Below, piece by piece: positions 1 to 13,292 of a stretch of 57,013 bases of DNA. How positions within the stretch are numbered: position 1 is the first letter of the stretch; the number at the start of each line of letters is the position of its first letter. A model generated the notes under the pieces. That model saw only the letters and a list, made by a program, of their open reading frames with translations. It was not told where the DNA came from and made no database searches. A program made the position numbers and the translations under genes. This DNA comes from Albugo candida (taxonomy: Eukaryota > Oomycota > Peronosporomycetes > Albuginales), in NCBI GenBank assembly GCA_040437565.1, contig JBDOQK010000088.1, positions 1-57,013 on the forward strand, read 5' to 3'.

Positions 1-1330
1 TTTGTGACAGTGAATGGATGCGAACTATCGACGGGTTGAAGTTCTATGTGCACATTGCTTCAATTAGGGAGCGTATTCCTTGCGCTGTGCGGTTGGAGTA
101 TACATGTCGACACTGCCCTGCAAGGGCATTGAAATCCAACCATCAACTTCGAGCCCATCCGTGCTACCAAACGTTGAGCGCAACTTCTTACGGCAATTAG
201 AAATTTGGACGATCTCCTTGCCCATTTCGCATCGGAACAACGTGAACCTTCACGTTATTGTTTAATGGATCAATAATCATATCATGTGTTCTCGCTTGGC
301 GTTTCGAAAATGAATCAAGCTACATGCCATTCCAAAGTGATGCTGGCTTCTCATAAATCTTGTGATTTGAAATCAAAAAAAAATTATGTTATCAAAAGTA
401 TACTTGAACAGCCGAGTTGCTACATTTCATTCCTGAATGTAATAGCTTCTCTGGTACGGATTCTCCTAGTAGATATTCTTTGACATACTGTACAGGAAGT
501 CGGAAGACCAACTAAATCATTTCTCAATAGCGCACTTTCTACTGTTCTTGAACGGTACACAAGGCTCGCAAAATGCATCCGATTCTGACCCATGCCATAG
601 AATCACAAGCTTGTCTGCATGAAACAATACAACAGTTTTTGCCTACATTACCTCCTTATTCTGCGGGTTAGACGGAAAGGCGACGTTCTACATCGAAGGT
701 ATGTGAGGTCTGCAAGGCGGAGCGTCATAACAGTTTCAATCAGTGAGAGGGCAGCGATCAGTACGCACCACCAGAAGTACATCTTTGCTGATTTTTAGTA
801 GTTGGTTATAGATCCTGAAAGCAACGATGCTCGAGAGTATACAAGGAAATAATGGAGGATGATACTTGAAGTCAAAACAGACCTGTAGGCTCTGTCTCAA
901 GCAAAGCTGGTCCTACATCATAACGATAAATATAGTAGCGGTTTGGTGTTGATAGTTCTACGAAAGCGGTTCATTGGATAAAATACTGCAAGGAATGTTG
1001 CTCTATGTATTCCATATTCTCGTTATTTACGGTTACACGTGGCATTGTGATAAACACCTTTCATGAAGTCTTCTGCGCTTATATGCGGGATGACTCAGAC
1101 TTCTGATGACACTGATGATGCAACGCTCTAATTTTTAAACCTGATGATTGAAAATTATAGCAAGAAACTGCTTGCGATGGACCGCGTGCATACAAAAACG
1201 TACTCAAACGTGCCCTAGTTTCAATTTGGAATTTTCGATATAGAATGTCAAACGTGGGATGCGACTAGGTCTGATTTTGGTGGAATTCACTGCTCACTGG
1301 TCATTCCCATTTTCACCGTCTAGTGCACAG
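1..1330. other. No gene recognised
   Basis: All frames are broken by frequent stops and no domain is recognisable. A short plus-strand stretch near 690-740 reads KVCEVCKAERHNSFNQ, which is zinc-finger-like but too short to assign. The last few hundred bases presumably hold the promoter of the secreted-protein gene that follows. Confidence 0.5.
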
Positions 1331-2005
1331 ATGGTTCGAGTACTAGCCATACTACTCAGCCTTATTTGCTTGAACGCGCAATCTCCTCAATATGCTGACA
1401 AAATCTCAAACCCTCACGACGCCATGTCTGCAACAGCTGCTCTAGGCCAAGTCTGTGAGCATGTACAACAGAATTATCCGCCAGAAGGGGAAGGAAGATA
1501 CAAGGGGATCATAAGTATATACAAGGAGCTGGCCGAAGAATTGAAAGAACTGTTTCGAAGTCTCCAAGTTGCTCGTACTACGCCAGCCAGCCGTCCACTG
1601 GAAAAAGTCGATATCGAAATGGGCCATGTACAATCGCAATTTGATGAGTGTCTCAAAAAATCTGAACCCGGTGGATCGACAACGAAGTTCTGTGGGAAAG
1701 TTTTTGAAGCTTTCGGAACCGCTCTGGGGAAGTTTGAGCATGAAATACCGGTTTTGTCCACCATACGAGCAAATTGTCCGCCTATGAAAGCTATTCTTGC
1801 TGGACAAGTGGTAACCTTGCTGTACACAGTTTGTTTTCAAGATTCTTTCCAGCAAACGGACTCCTTATTTGGCGCATTCTTCCAGGTTGGCGTCAATGCT
1901 ATGATTGGCGGACTCGCAACGGACTTTATTTGGTGCGATGCTGTTGAACCTATGCTGAACAAGATACAAAGTCGACAAGGCGCTAAAACTATCCCAAGAG
2001 CATGA
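1331..2005 (+). CDS. Secreted six-cysteine orphan protein
   Basis: I do not recognise a family. The 224-residue product begins MVRVLAILLSLICLNAQS, a clear signal peptide, so I chose this ATG over the in-frame one at 1259, which would put 24 residues ahead of the signal. The mature part is mostly helical-looking, with six cysteines (in VCEHV, DECLKK, KFCGK, ANCPP, TVCFQ and IWCDA), enough for three disulfides. The last 60 residues are hydrophobic and glycine-rich but not a clean membrane span. No ER-retention signal or RXLR motif is seen. It is probably exported, perhaps into a host. The 3' part reappears at 2684-3221 after a gap, which I take as an assembly duplicate rather than a second gene. 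An uninterrupted frame of this length with a signal peptide in otherwise non-coding DNA supports a real gene. Confidence 0.75.
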   Translation: MVRVLAILLSLICLNAQSPQYADKISNPHDAMSATAALGQVCEHVQQNYPPEGEGRYKGIISIYKELAEELKELFRSLQVARTTPASRPLEKVDIEMGHVQSQFDECLKKSEPGGSTTKFCGKVFEAFGTALGKFEHEIPVLSTIRANCPPMKAILAGQVVTLLYTVCFQDSFQQTDSLFGAFFQVGVNAMIGGLATDFIWCDAVEPMLNKIQSRQGAKTIPRA

Positions 2006-3799
2006 TGTCCACGCTCCAGTGGTCATATAAATAGCCCATAGAGAGCATATATCAGATGGGTTCAGTCAAAGCACATAATCTGCAAGACAAAATTTGCTTT
2101 TTTTGCGCTGAGCGTCCACTTGTTGCCAGCATTTCTCTATTCCTTAAACATTCCGCACGAGTATTCGAGGTCGTTGCTAAAGCATTAGTATTTGACATGA
2201 TCTTGCTTCCCAAGCTACATCGCATATCGCATTCACATGCCGTTCTTTATTTGAAAAGTGCAGTCCAAAGGTAAATATGTAATGGTGACGGCATGCTACC
2301 AAATTCTCGACTTGCAATCGGTTGATTCCTGTACATAGTTCAGTAAAGGCATTCGTGTAGTCATTGAGAATTTGAGAACTTGGATGCTTGATCGCTTGAA
2401 AGATTTTGTGTCTCTTTTAACACGATGTCTTTTGAGATGCCTCTATCGCAATTACAGTCAAACCACGTGTGGTATCACAATATGTGGGAATAAATCAGAA
2501 GACAAAGATGATATCTAATATATGACAAGTGATGTCATTTCTGCGCCCTGTCAAGAGCAAGATCGCATCTGAGAATATCACCTNNNNNNNNNNNNNNNNN
2601 NNNNNNNNNNNNNNNNNNNNNNNNNNNNNNNNNNNNNNNNNNNNNNNNNNNNNNNNNNNNNNNNNNNNNNNNNNNNNNNNNNNACAGAATTATCCGCCAG
2701 AAGGGGAAGGAAGATACAAGGGGATCATAAGTATATACAAGGAGCTGGCCGAAGAATTGAAAGAACTGTTTCGAAGTCTCCAAGTTGCTCGTACTACGCC
2801 AGCCAGCCGTCCACTGGAAAAAGTCGATATCGAAATGGGCCATGTACAATCGCAATTTGATGAGTGTCTCAAAAAATCTGAACCCGGTGGATCGACAACG
2901 AAGTTCTGTGGGAAAGTTTTTGAAGCTTTCGGAACCGCTCTGGGGAAGTTTGAGCATGAAATACCGGTTTTGTCCACCATACGAGCAAATTGTCCGCCTA
3001 TGAAAGCTATTCTTGCTGGACAAGTGGTAACCTTGCTGTACACAGTTTGTTTTCAAGATTCTTTCCAGCAAACGGACTCCTTATTTGGCGCATTCTTCCA
3101 GGTTGGCGTCAATGCTATGATTGGCGGACTCGCAACGGACTTTATTTGGTGCGATGCTGTTGAACCTATGCTGAACAAGATACAAAGTCGACAAGGCGCT
3201 AAAACTATCCCAAGAGCATGATGTCCACGCTCCAGTGGTCATATAAATAGCCCATAGAGAGCATATATCAGATGGGTTCAGTCAAAGCACATAATCTGCA
3301 AGACAAAATTTGCTTTTTTTGCGCTGAGCGTCCACTTGTTGCCAGCATTTCTCTATTCCTTAAACATTCCGCACGAGTATTCGAGGTCGTTGCTAAAGCA
3401 TTAGTATTTGACATGATCTTGCTTCCCAAGCTACATCGCATATCGCATTCACATGCCGTTCTTTATTTGAAAAGTGCAGTCCAAAGGTAAATATGTAATG
3501 GTGACGGCATGCTACCAAATTCTCGACTTGCAATCGGTTGATTCCTGTACATAGTTCAGTAAAGGCATTCGTGTAGTCATTGAGAATTTGAGAACTTGGA
3601 TGCTTGATCGCTTGAAAGATTTTGTGTCTCTTTTAACACGATGTCTTTTGAGATGCCTCTATCGCAATTACAGTCAAACCACGTGTGGTATCACAATATG
3701 TGGGAATAAATCAGAAGACAAAGATGATATCTAATATATGACAAGTGATGTCATTTCTGCGCCCTGTCAAGAGCAAGATCGCATCTGAGAATATCACCT
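1468..3799 (+). repeat. Contig overlap around N gap (false tandem copy)
   Basis: Bases 1468-2583 reappear, apparently without change, at 2684-3799 on the other side of a 100-N gap (2584-2683). Both copies stop exactly at the gap, as expected when two overlapping contigs are joined without merging. The open frame at 2684-3221 is therefore the same gene as 1331-2005, missing its start. Confidence 0.9.
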
Positions 3800-6700
3800 T
3801 GGATTGCCGCATGCGTTTTTAATGCCGCGAGTTTTAATCTGGATTCCTCACCTTCTGCTTGAAAAGCAACGCTCTTTTAAGACAAATCATCATCCCTCAA
3901 TCACGCCTCAGCAATGCCCGCAATTAATATACCGCAATGTATTCTGAATACGAAGATTCGTCGTGTTCGGTCGACGTTCAAATGAGAAAAGCGAGTTTAT
4001 ACACAACATATTGGTCTCTGAAAGTGGAGTGAGTGTCAAAAGAATATCAAGGATTAGATCAGAAACTATGTTGATGTAGTTATTTTCGACACAGAACATA
4101 TGTACACCACTACATCTCGAAGTTGGAGTCATAATGCTTTACGCATCCACTAATCGTTTTAAGTGAGCTATCCGGGTCACGATAAGCGGCTAGTACTGTT
4201 AGAAAAGAACATTTTTAGCTAAAGTCTCTTTTTTGGTTCGTTTAATGGTACAACGGGAAAGCAAGTTCGCTTGTAATCGTCGTCATAGACTGATGCCTGC
4301 AGGTAGAAAAACAAAAGAATTCCTTTAAGCATATATTAAATTGTTTAATTAGCTAGGCGACTTTGAAAGCGAAATGTGTCCACTTCGATTTCCGTGCTAC
4401 CATCAGACACCATTTAACTGATCATGTACTTTGTGCTCCAATTGTAGCGTATACACCCATTAAAGACCACTGCAACTGGAGCGCCCTATATCCCGACCTT
4501 GCTGTTTACGACCTTGCTGTTTACCCTAGTATGCCTTTAATGATGTAATGCAATGGAATTTTTAGCTCACACTTTACCCCACTAGACTCGGTAGAAGAAG
4601 CATGCTTTAATTGCTCATGACCCGAGCGTATGCGACGGCTGCCATTCACCCGCGAGATAATAAGTACCTATACTAACAGCAATCTTGAACAGATTGGTGC
4701 TGTCCATGTCCATGTAGCATGAGATTTAAATAACGTGTTGGTGAGGCTCTATATTTTACATCCTGAAGTTTGGATATATGCGCGTTGCCTTCATATTATC
4801 TTGTGGTCGCACGAACTATATCATTCTGGTACCAACGGGTTTTTTCTACTGGACTCGAACTACGGCAGCGCCGTCACGTAATGGTGAAGGATCGGAAAAG
4901 GCGGAACGCGATTTTTTCCACTGTACAAGATACAGCTTGCTTGACACCGGAGAATGCTCTTACCTTTACGTTATGCAAGGTACATCGGGTACTTCCTAAA
5001 GTCTTCAACGTTTAGCGCAATGGCATTCCTTCTAGACATCGAGTGTTCTGTTATTGCATTCGGATGATGATGCACCGAATTATATTGTAATACAACAACT
5101 TGCATGATGTCCTTGACATGCACACACGACGCATCAGTCACAATACAATTGCAACAATCTTCCGAATGGAATACCCCGGGGTCAACGATGCCTCTAACCG
5201 TGGATATTACCGTGTATTGTTCCCGAGTGTGCATCATGTTTTTTGTCAGCGCCTTTATCACATAACCTGATAGCTTTGAGCTGACAGCTTCCTGAATGGA
5301 GCCTAATTAGTCATTAGTTTGCAAGATCATGGTTGAAAGAGTTTGTATTTCCCTACCGTTACTTGCTGCGTTAAAAAGTCATTGGAATGGACAAAAGTGT
5401 GCTGGATGCATAATTGATCATTACGACCAGTAGGAGGGTTGTAAGTGGGATAGATGTCGTCATCGGTCTGACCATTGTAAACTGATGCATCTACCTTGTC
5501 ATTTGTATTCCAGTCGCTGAGAGTGGCGCTGACTGAACTTAATGAATGTCGTAATCGTGCAATTTAGTATTATTGTGAAACCTTTCGATCTAAATTACCG
5601 CACACTGACGACATACGTTTCGCCTCCAAATTATGACTCTGAATTTTTCATTTCGCATTTGTACTAGGAAGCTGCGTTGTGATCACGAAGTGAAAAAAAG
5701 ACGTGACTAGTGGTAGCCTTCACGTTCGAAAATGTTATGGTATTCTATACGTATCATTGTGAGGAAAAAGTTTAGGTGCGCTACTAGAGACAAAACTAGA
5801 GGATGTAGATCTGATCAATGCTAAGCGTCGTATAGGGAAAATAATCAGTATCTTTTTGACTTTGCCATTGTCAAAATATGATTGATTTTGTACACGCCAT
5901 TTGGATGGGTTTCTTAACGACTTGGGTTGTAGAGTAGGAAATTTCATGCGGCTGGTTTGCATATAAGCGTTGCACTTTTTGAGTTTTTAAGGCATTCATG
6001 GCGCATTCACACGCTGTATGAAAATGAGAAGCAAGAGACGTGGCAACAACCGCTGTTAGATATCCGACAGTGAAGGAATTGATCATGTCAGCAAGCAATA
6101 CCACCCATAAAGCAATTGTTGACCGCATTGTACATGAGTCTTTCGATTGTAGAAGGGCTAAATTACACCAGTGTTTCACAGTGCTGCCCTAGGCGGAAAT
6201 ATATCGACTCATTAAAATCGGACTTCAAGCTTTCTGCGACCTCCTCCATTTTTTTAACTCTTTTGTATTAATTGACATCCTGCAATACACTTTGAAGTCG
6301 CCATCGGGTGTGCAAATTCTTACTTTACGCGCTTTTTTGCCATCTAACGATCATGATCTTAGAGTTCGATACTATAGCACAATCTGCATGCGCTTCACCG
6401 AATCATTTGCAAGCCAGCACACTAATCTATAATGTTTCTCTTGTACAATTGATCTTTTTTTTGTATGGGTGGCACGAAACTTTGTGTGACTGATGCGATT
6501 TTTGAGGCAAAAAAGAGTCTATATCAGGGTTTTCGCTACCAGTAATAGCTTTGGTATAATTCATCGCAATTGAAGAGAAATTTGTCGACCTCGCGCGAAG
6601 CTTCCTTTTGAGAGTATTATGGAAAGGCCTCGGCATCACACCCAATCTTCTGCTAGTAACTTACAATTCTGTTTGCGAAAATGTTTTTTGGTATTTCTGT

Positions 6701-9700
6701 TTTCACAGGAGATTTAAAGCTTCGGCAGATCATGCTTAACTTCTCATGTTTAGCGTATTAATGCTGTTTTTTATGATTAGTTGTTATGACTTCGGGTAGT
6801 GTTACAAGACGCTCCGCCTGCGACATGCTCGGATACACGTATCCAGACACGATGGCCCAGTATATCTCTGGGCTGTAGCTTATTCTCTATAGATTCATGT
6901 CATCGCTCATCTGGTTGCCAATGAAAAGCAGTCGCTGGACGGTCTTCAAATTTCAATGTCTGATTTTACCGATTCTAAATGTATCATTGAAATATGACTT
7001 CTCTTGATATAGGCAACTAGAAAGAAGTGAAGTCTTGATGACACATACATATGCGCTCGTTTGTATTTTCATCGCCTCAATAAGGATTTTCTGCATATTA
7101 GAGACAGAAAGCGTCGCTCAGTGAAGTTGAATTCCTGAAGCGAGGTTTGGCTCAATTATGGTGGTTGCACGTGTTCGAGTGGCGTTTAGAATGATGTTAC
7201 GGAATTACGGATAATGGAATGTTTATAATTGACGAGGTGGAGATGAATTCAAAAGGAGATAATGCCTCTGTGCTGCTTATTTTTATGAAAAAGGATTGAA
7301 AAAGTGCGCCTACAAGTGTCTGACTTGACTGAATCAAAGAGAATTTGATCAACCAAATCTGTAGTTAAAAGCAGCAGAAAGTTGCAAGTCCAAGATTACG
7401 ATCGCTCTAGTCCACAACGCTTCTGATAGTTTGTCTCACCTGATAACATATTTGGAACAAAAGAAAAAAACATCCTGAAAGGAATACATGGACGCAACTC
7501 TCAAAATGGAGGTTGTCATTTGGTCCGTCCAAAAGTCAAGTTGAATTGTTTCACCTTTTTTATCCAACTCTGCTTGGAAGTGTTTCTTACGCATATTCGA
7601 TATGAGTGACTAATGTGAACACATTGGCAATAGTGGTAGGCGAGATAAATGATGGTACAAGGAGTTTTATATACGACCAAGTTGTGCACCATCCTTACGA
7701 CTTTTGCCAAGGAATTGAATTTTCAGGACAAAGGTAAAGAACGAAACAATCACACGGATTCCACACAGCTTATGCTTGTCGTGGTTTCAAATGTATGAAT
7801 GAATATTGTNNNNNNNNNNNNNNNNNNNNNNNNNNNNNNNNNNNNNNNNNNNNNNNNNNNNNNNNNNNNNNNNNNNNNNNNNNNNNNNNNNNNNNNNNNN
7901 NNNNNNNNNCAATGAAAAGCAGTCGCTGGACGGTCTTCAAATTTCAATGTCTGATTTTACCGATTCTAAATGTATCATTGAAATATGACTTCTCTTGATA
8001 TAGGCAACTAGAAAGAAGTGAAGTCTTGATGACACATACATATGCGCTCGTTTGTATTTTCATCGCCTCAATAAGGATTTTCTGCATATTAGAGACAGAA
8101 AGCGTCGCTCAGTGAAGTTGAATTCCTGAAGCGAGGTTTGGCTCAATTATGGTGGTTGCACGTGTTCGAGTGGCGTTTAGAATGATGTTACGGAATTACG
8201 GATAATGGAATGTTTATAATTGACGAGGTGGAGATGAATTCAAAAGGAGATAATGCCTCTGTGCTGCTTATTTTTATGAAAAAGGATTGAAAAAGTGCGC
8301 CTACAAGTGTCTGACTTGACTGAATCAAAGAGAATTTGATCAACCAAATCTGTAGTTAAAAGCAGCAGAAAGTTGCAAGTCCAAGATTACGATCGCTCTA
8401 GTCCACAACGCTTCTGATAGTTTGTCTCACCTGATAACATATTTGGAACAAAAGAAAAAAACATCCTGAAAGGAATACATGGACGCAACTCTCAAAATGG
8501 AGGTTGTCATTTGGTCCGTCCAAAAGTCAAGTTGAATTGTTTCACCTTTTTTATCCAACTCTGCTTGGAAGTGTTTCTTACGCATATTCGATATGAGTGA
8601 CTAATGTGAACACATTGGCAATAGTGGTAGGCGAGATAAATGATGGTACAAGGAGTTTTATATACGACCAAGTTGTGCACCATCCTTACGACTTTTGCCA
8701 AGGAATTGAATTTTCAGGACAAAGGTAAAGAACGAAACAATCACACGGATTCCACACAGCTTATGCTTGTCGTGGTTTCAAATGTATGAATGAATATTGT
8801 ATGTCTACACAATGAGATCGACATGGGTTATAAACTATAAAGAGCTTCTCAGATCGCTCAAAAAAGGCTTTATGCCAAAGGCTGTCAGACGAGTTTTTCT
8901 GTGATACAGCTTTTGAAACTAAAAATGGCGTTGCTTATGCATATATGGCTTGTTGCTGAAATACATGATCCAGTAGTAGAGAGTGCCAACCAGCACTTTG
9001 GATAGAAACGAAGAGCTCACACAACTGTTTGAAAAAAAAAGTTTTCTTTGACTGAAAAAAGCAAAACATTACTTGAACTACGGATTCGTATGACGTCATT
9101 ATATGTCTCGATTGCTCCGAGAATCATCGCCATTTGACGTTCATCTATCTTTCGTCTACTCACACAGGAGACACCTCAAGGTGATGCAGCTCGGAAAGCT
9201 CGTACATTTTTGAGGTGCTAGAAGTCCATGAAATGAAAAGCGTACGAGATTGTTTGGGCTGCTATGACAGCTATGGTGAGAATTTGCAATTAGATCGACG
9301 CGAAATCGCACAAAAACACAAACGAGACGCAGCTTCATAATCGACTTCAGCAAAGAAGGTGTCGACACCACTGTGTATATTTTGGCATAGCCAGTTGCTG
9401 AAGATGTATCGTTTTGTGATCAAAGAAATAAATTGTTTTAGTGGGAATTGGAAAAGAAGAATGATGCTTAGGAGGACTCGATGATCGTGTGAAGAATCTT
9501 TCACTGCAGAGTAATGCAGAAACTAACATATTCGCACCTAGAGGCGAGTCAGACATGTTCAAATTAAGTTCTCTTCATACTGATCGCTCCGAGGTGATGC
9601 TAAAAAATAGTGAGAGTGCTGTGGGATCTGACATGCAACAAAATTCTAGAGAGTGCCATCCTCTGAATTTTCGATGCGAAAGCTAATGTGACACTTGTAG

Positions 9701-10603
9701 AAAACAATTTGAGGAACGAGAAAGTCTAACAATTTCGGGACGATCAAGCTATGTCACGGTTGTTACATTGACTTGGCGATATGACACTCGAGGTGACCAA
9801 AAGGTAAGACCATTCAAGGTCATAGCAGTGAAAAAAATCTGATACAGTCAGAATTTATCCGATCACAAAATCAACCATATCTCCCTACAACAAATTGACG
9901 ATGATGAAGTTCTCACTCGCGCATTAGAGCTGGCCGAAGAGAACTTAGTATCTTCAAGCTTAAGCAATGGTCTTGCTTACAAAGTAAATACGGCATGACC
10001 GACCCAGCCCGCACAACCCAAATTTCATCTCACGAATGTGTGATTAGGTAGAGCTCCTGTCTAAGATTCTTCAGATGAAGTTGAGTATCAGCTGGAAATG
10101 CTCGAGTTGAAAGTCACACACAAAGCAACAAAGATATGGATATCATCGGGTGTGAGATTCTTTCCTCAGGAAACGGCACGAGTCTCACTTCCGGCTATAC
10201 CCGTATCGAGGTGAGTAGATTCGGCATTTTCACTGATCTTCAAACATGTATTCGTAAGCTCACCACGTATAGTGCACGACACTTGTAACCAGCAACTTTT
10301 TGACTGTCTTCTTTTACGTTTAGGCTTCGAAGATATACGCATAACAAAAAATATGTGAACACTGAAGGATAGTTCGTTGATCGGGTTACCTTACAGTGAT
10401 TTCGGAATTTGGCTAGGCCAATTTTGCATGGAGCAGTAACGGTTGAAATCCGGCAAAAAATCGTGTATTTGGCTAATGGCGGCTGTCATTGGCCACTTGT
10501 GACTTTTAATCTAACAATAGATGGGCATTTTCAGCCAATGATTGATGACAATTGGGATCTAAAAAGGGCAGTGGCCGTCAACTCGCTTGCCAAGATGTCA
10601 AGG
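3800..10603. other. Gene-poor DNA, no gene recognised
   Basis: Apart from the contig overlap at 6919-8800, nothing here can be assigned. The longest frames (for example 5871-6179 and 4971-5261 on the minus strand, about 100 residues) have no recognisable motif. A stretch near 9870-9950 and another near 10075-10200 on the plus strand read like decayed coding sequence (for example QIDDDEVLTRALELAEENLV) but match no family I know. Confidence 0.45.
6919..8800 (+). repeat. Contig overlap around N gap (false tandem copy)
   Basis: Bases 6919-7809 are repeated at 7910-8800, with a 100-N gap at 7810-7909 between them. The copies end exactly at the gap, so this is best read as an unmerged 891-bp overlap. 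Confidence 0.9.
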
Positions 10604-12661
10604 TCAATTCAGAACACGCCGATGAGAACGATATTTGCGAACAGCGTATTCTGCCTGTCGTCCACTCAACCCTTCGCGACACACATCCATATATGGACAA
10701 GCTTTTCTTGCATATCGCCGAATTTGGTTCAATGAGACGGAGGCAAGTGCTCTTGGGACTCTATTACGCAAGGCAACCCACTAATAATCGCAGTTGTTCC
10801 GAGCAAAATTTTTTGCAGCTACCTAGAAGATTTCGATATAATTTAGCTCGAAGTAGAAGATCACCAGGTGTCCAGGCGCAAGGATCATCTCCTCCAGCAT
10901 GCCTCGCCGTGAAACAAAGTCCGGTTGGCTTTAGATGATCTTCCTTGCACAGCAAGGTTTTTTTCCAATCAGCATTTGTTCCAGCAGCTCAACCTGAGAC
11001 CTTTCCGCCACAGGCCTCGTTCCTGCAGAACAATTTTGATGCCTTCTGTTGTCCGCGACAAGCAAGATTTGGGTGATTTTTTGGAAAATTCATGCTGTGA
11101 AAATTTCCCTCACCCCAGGTGGTGCTTCGCATAATAGGAAATTTACCACGAGGACCCAAATTCATCTGGGTTGCACGAAGGGCGTCAGGCGCAAAGGCTC
11201 AGTGCCCAGTTGTATTTTCAAAGCAGACAAGTCTTGCTTTCTGGGAAATTGAGCTTCAAAAATGGGGATCGCTCTCTCCTTCACCTGCTTCAGTAAGGCT
11301 TCAGCCTCCCATCAACCATCATGCTGGGTTCCCGGATGCTAATAATACAAGCTTCAGCGGGAAGGTTGGGGCACTGCAGCGTTTTTCATCGTCCAGTGCT
11401 AAGCGACCTCCCACATCACTAAGGAAGTCGCGGAAATGAATTGTGCGTCCTTACCCTTTCTTGCGCAATGGCTGCTCACCGTCGAGCAACCATAAGTGTT
11501 TCAAGCCGTCATGGGAGGCAAAAGTGCTCTCGTCATGGGTCATCAAAATCAAAGGGCGCAGCTCTTCCACTGGCCATGAAACACGAACATTCTCATCATT
11601 TCCATCCAAGCCCTCAACTCCCGGCAAACGTTCTTCATATTCACGCATTTGTTCCAAGAATGTTTGGCGAGAAGCAACCACATCTTCTAGATCATTCCCA
11701 TCGATCGATATATATGTGGCTTTGTACTTCACGGAACGAGATATCCAGGGAATGCAGCCAGCGCATCGTGTTCCGTTCTGAAATTGTTGGTGATGTTGCG
11801 GACCCAAGGCCGGAGAGAATCTTTTCATTTTATATTGTGGGCTTTCAATTTATTAGTTTCAATTTCTAATTTATTCTCCCGAAGATATTGCTGCAAAGAC
11901 AATATACAGTCTTCGTCTTGTTATAAGCTCCGGCGCTTTGCATGCTTTCCTTGGCGAGAAAAAGGCAGTTTGCCATCCTTTAGGAACATTTGCGCCGAAG
12001 CGCGAAGACAACGTGTATGCCAAATTGCTTTGCCGGCACCCTCAGAGATCAGCTTACTTGCTTCAAGGCGTCCTTTACCCGCCTTGCGCAGACGCAAGTA
12101 ATAAAAAACAGCAACCCTACGGATTACTGCTGCTCTCGTTTGCTGGAAATTCTGGTTTCCCATAGCTACCAGCTGCTCAATGTCATTTTCCAGTACTCGC
12201 TCTGACCACAGAGACTTGTCTTCTTCGTCACTCTCTGATGGAAGATCCTGAACAGTTGCGGTCTCCGTTGGTTGCGCTTCGTCGGCCTGGTTTGTGTTCA
12301 CTTCACCAGATGCCCAATACTTAGTCAGAGGACAGCAACCAGCGGCAGCGCATCTGCTTGCGGCGGCTTTTCGCCTTCTGACGCGTGCCGAGTTACCAAC
12401 ATAGCGTAACGGTCTATTCGACGATTCGTCTGGATGCGTGGCTCTCATTGCCGCAAGAAATGTTCTTTGTATGTTTTCTGCAATGCCTTCAGCGTCCTTA
12501 TTCTCACTCAGAGCCAAGAAGTCGTCCTCCGAACTGCAACTGGCGTCATCAGAGCTACCAGACTCGGCCGAAGCACGTTCATCCATCTTTCGACGCTTGC
12601 TTTCCCCAGTCAGTTTGGACCTAGCCTTCATTTTCTGATGGAGTCTAGAAGGAAGCGGCAT
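10604..12661 (-). mobile_element. Decayed DDE transposase of a cut-and-paste DNA transposon
   Basis: Read on the minus strand, this is a transposase of the DDE-endonuclease type common in fungal and oomycete genomes. The N-terminal 246 residues (12661-11921) are still open: a basic, serine- and acid-rich start, then a helical DNA-binding-type part (VFYYLRLRKAGKGRLEASKL). A second open stretch (11828-11451) carries the first catalytic Asp in LILMTHDESTFASHDG, with the Asp near 11532. The rest is broken by stops and frame changes but readable: MNLGPRGKFPIMR, the catalytic Glu in FELNYIEIF near 10832, and a tail ending KYRSHRRVLN at 10604. The middle Asp segment (normally FDNATSH) has lost its key residues. 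No convincing terminal inverted repeats were found, so the element ends are unknown. It cannot be active. Confidence 0.85.
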
Positions 12662-12843
12662 TAGGTGGGGAAGAACAGAAGCTCGGATGCGGTGGCGAAG
12701 CCTCGTTCAGTAGGGTCTGGTTCACATAGATAGTGGGACACCTATATACTAATGAGTTGTTCCAAGAAGGTAGCGTGACCCCTATAAATTATTTATCATT
12801 AGAATTTGGCCACCGCACTCACCTATTGATGGTTATAAGTATC

Positions 12844-13060
12844 ACTTCTTAATTTGCCGGCTACTACGTAACCCGCCAATTTAGTACAACACAACTCGAA
12901 AAACTACTTTTTTCAACTCTTTCCTCTCGAAAACAATGGTTCAAGTCGACATATCGACACAACCAGGGGTGCTAGCGTCCACTTGTAGTGACGTGGCAAC
13001 CCTCATGAGTCACCCAGCTTTTGGTGATTGCATGATTCTTGATGAGTCATCACCCCTATG
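12844..13060 (+). repeat. Dispersed repeat with conserved ORF start (copy A)
   Basis: This stretch is roughly 90-95% identical to 56801-57013 near the other end of the window. Similarity starts abruptly at ACTTCT(T/C)AATTTGCCGGC. Both copies carry an ATG (here 12936) opening the same frame, MVQVDISTQPGVLASTCSDV here and MVQVDISTQPRVLASTCTDV there. Several of the few differences are conservative or silent. It therefore looks like the 5' part of a mobile element with its own gene. The family cannot be told because copy A runs into a gap and copy B into the window end. Confidence 0.75.
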
Positions 13061-13262
13061 NNNNNNNNNNNNNNNNNNNNNNNNNNNNNNNNNNNNNNNN
13101 NNNNNNNNNNNNNNNNNNNNNNNNNNNNNNNNNNNNNNNNNNNNNNNNNNNNNNNNNNNNTTACTGCTTGGATTTGGGTGCTGCATTAGCCTCGGGAACA
13201 CGGCAACAACCAACCGAAAACAAAAAGAACAACAACAACAAAAAACCAAACCCAACTCACAC
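13061..13262. other. Assembly gap and A/C-rich low-complexity tract
   Basis: A 100-N gap (13061-13160) interrupts the dispersed repeat. Unlike most gaps here, its flanks are not duplicated. After it, about 13195-13262 is an A/C-rich tract full of CAA/AAC triplets. Confidence 0.7.
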
Positions 13263-13292
13263 TCAACCTCAGAATTAACTGATGGTTATGAG

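Noticed and set aside
2529-3221. A second, tandem copy of the 1331 secreted gene
   Set aside because: Sequence appears identical and ends exactly at an N gap; the apparent 5' extension is the repeated 3' flank read into the gap. Treated as a contig overlap.
4830-4880. tRNA T-arm (GTTCGAGTCC on the minus strand)
   Set aside because: The flanking bases do not form the T stem, and no anticodon or acceptor arms fit. No tRNA or rRNA was recognised anywhere in the window.
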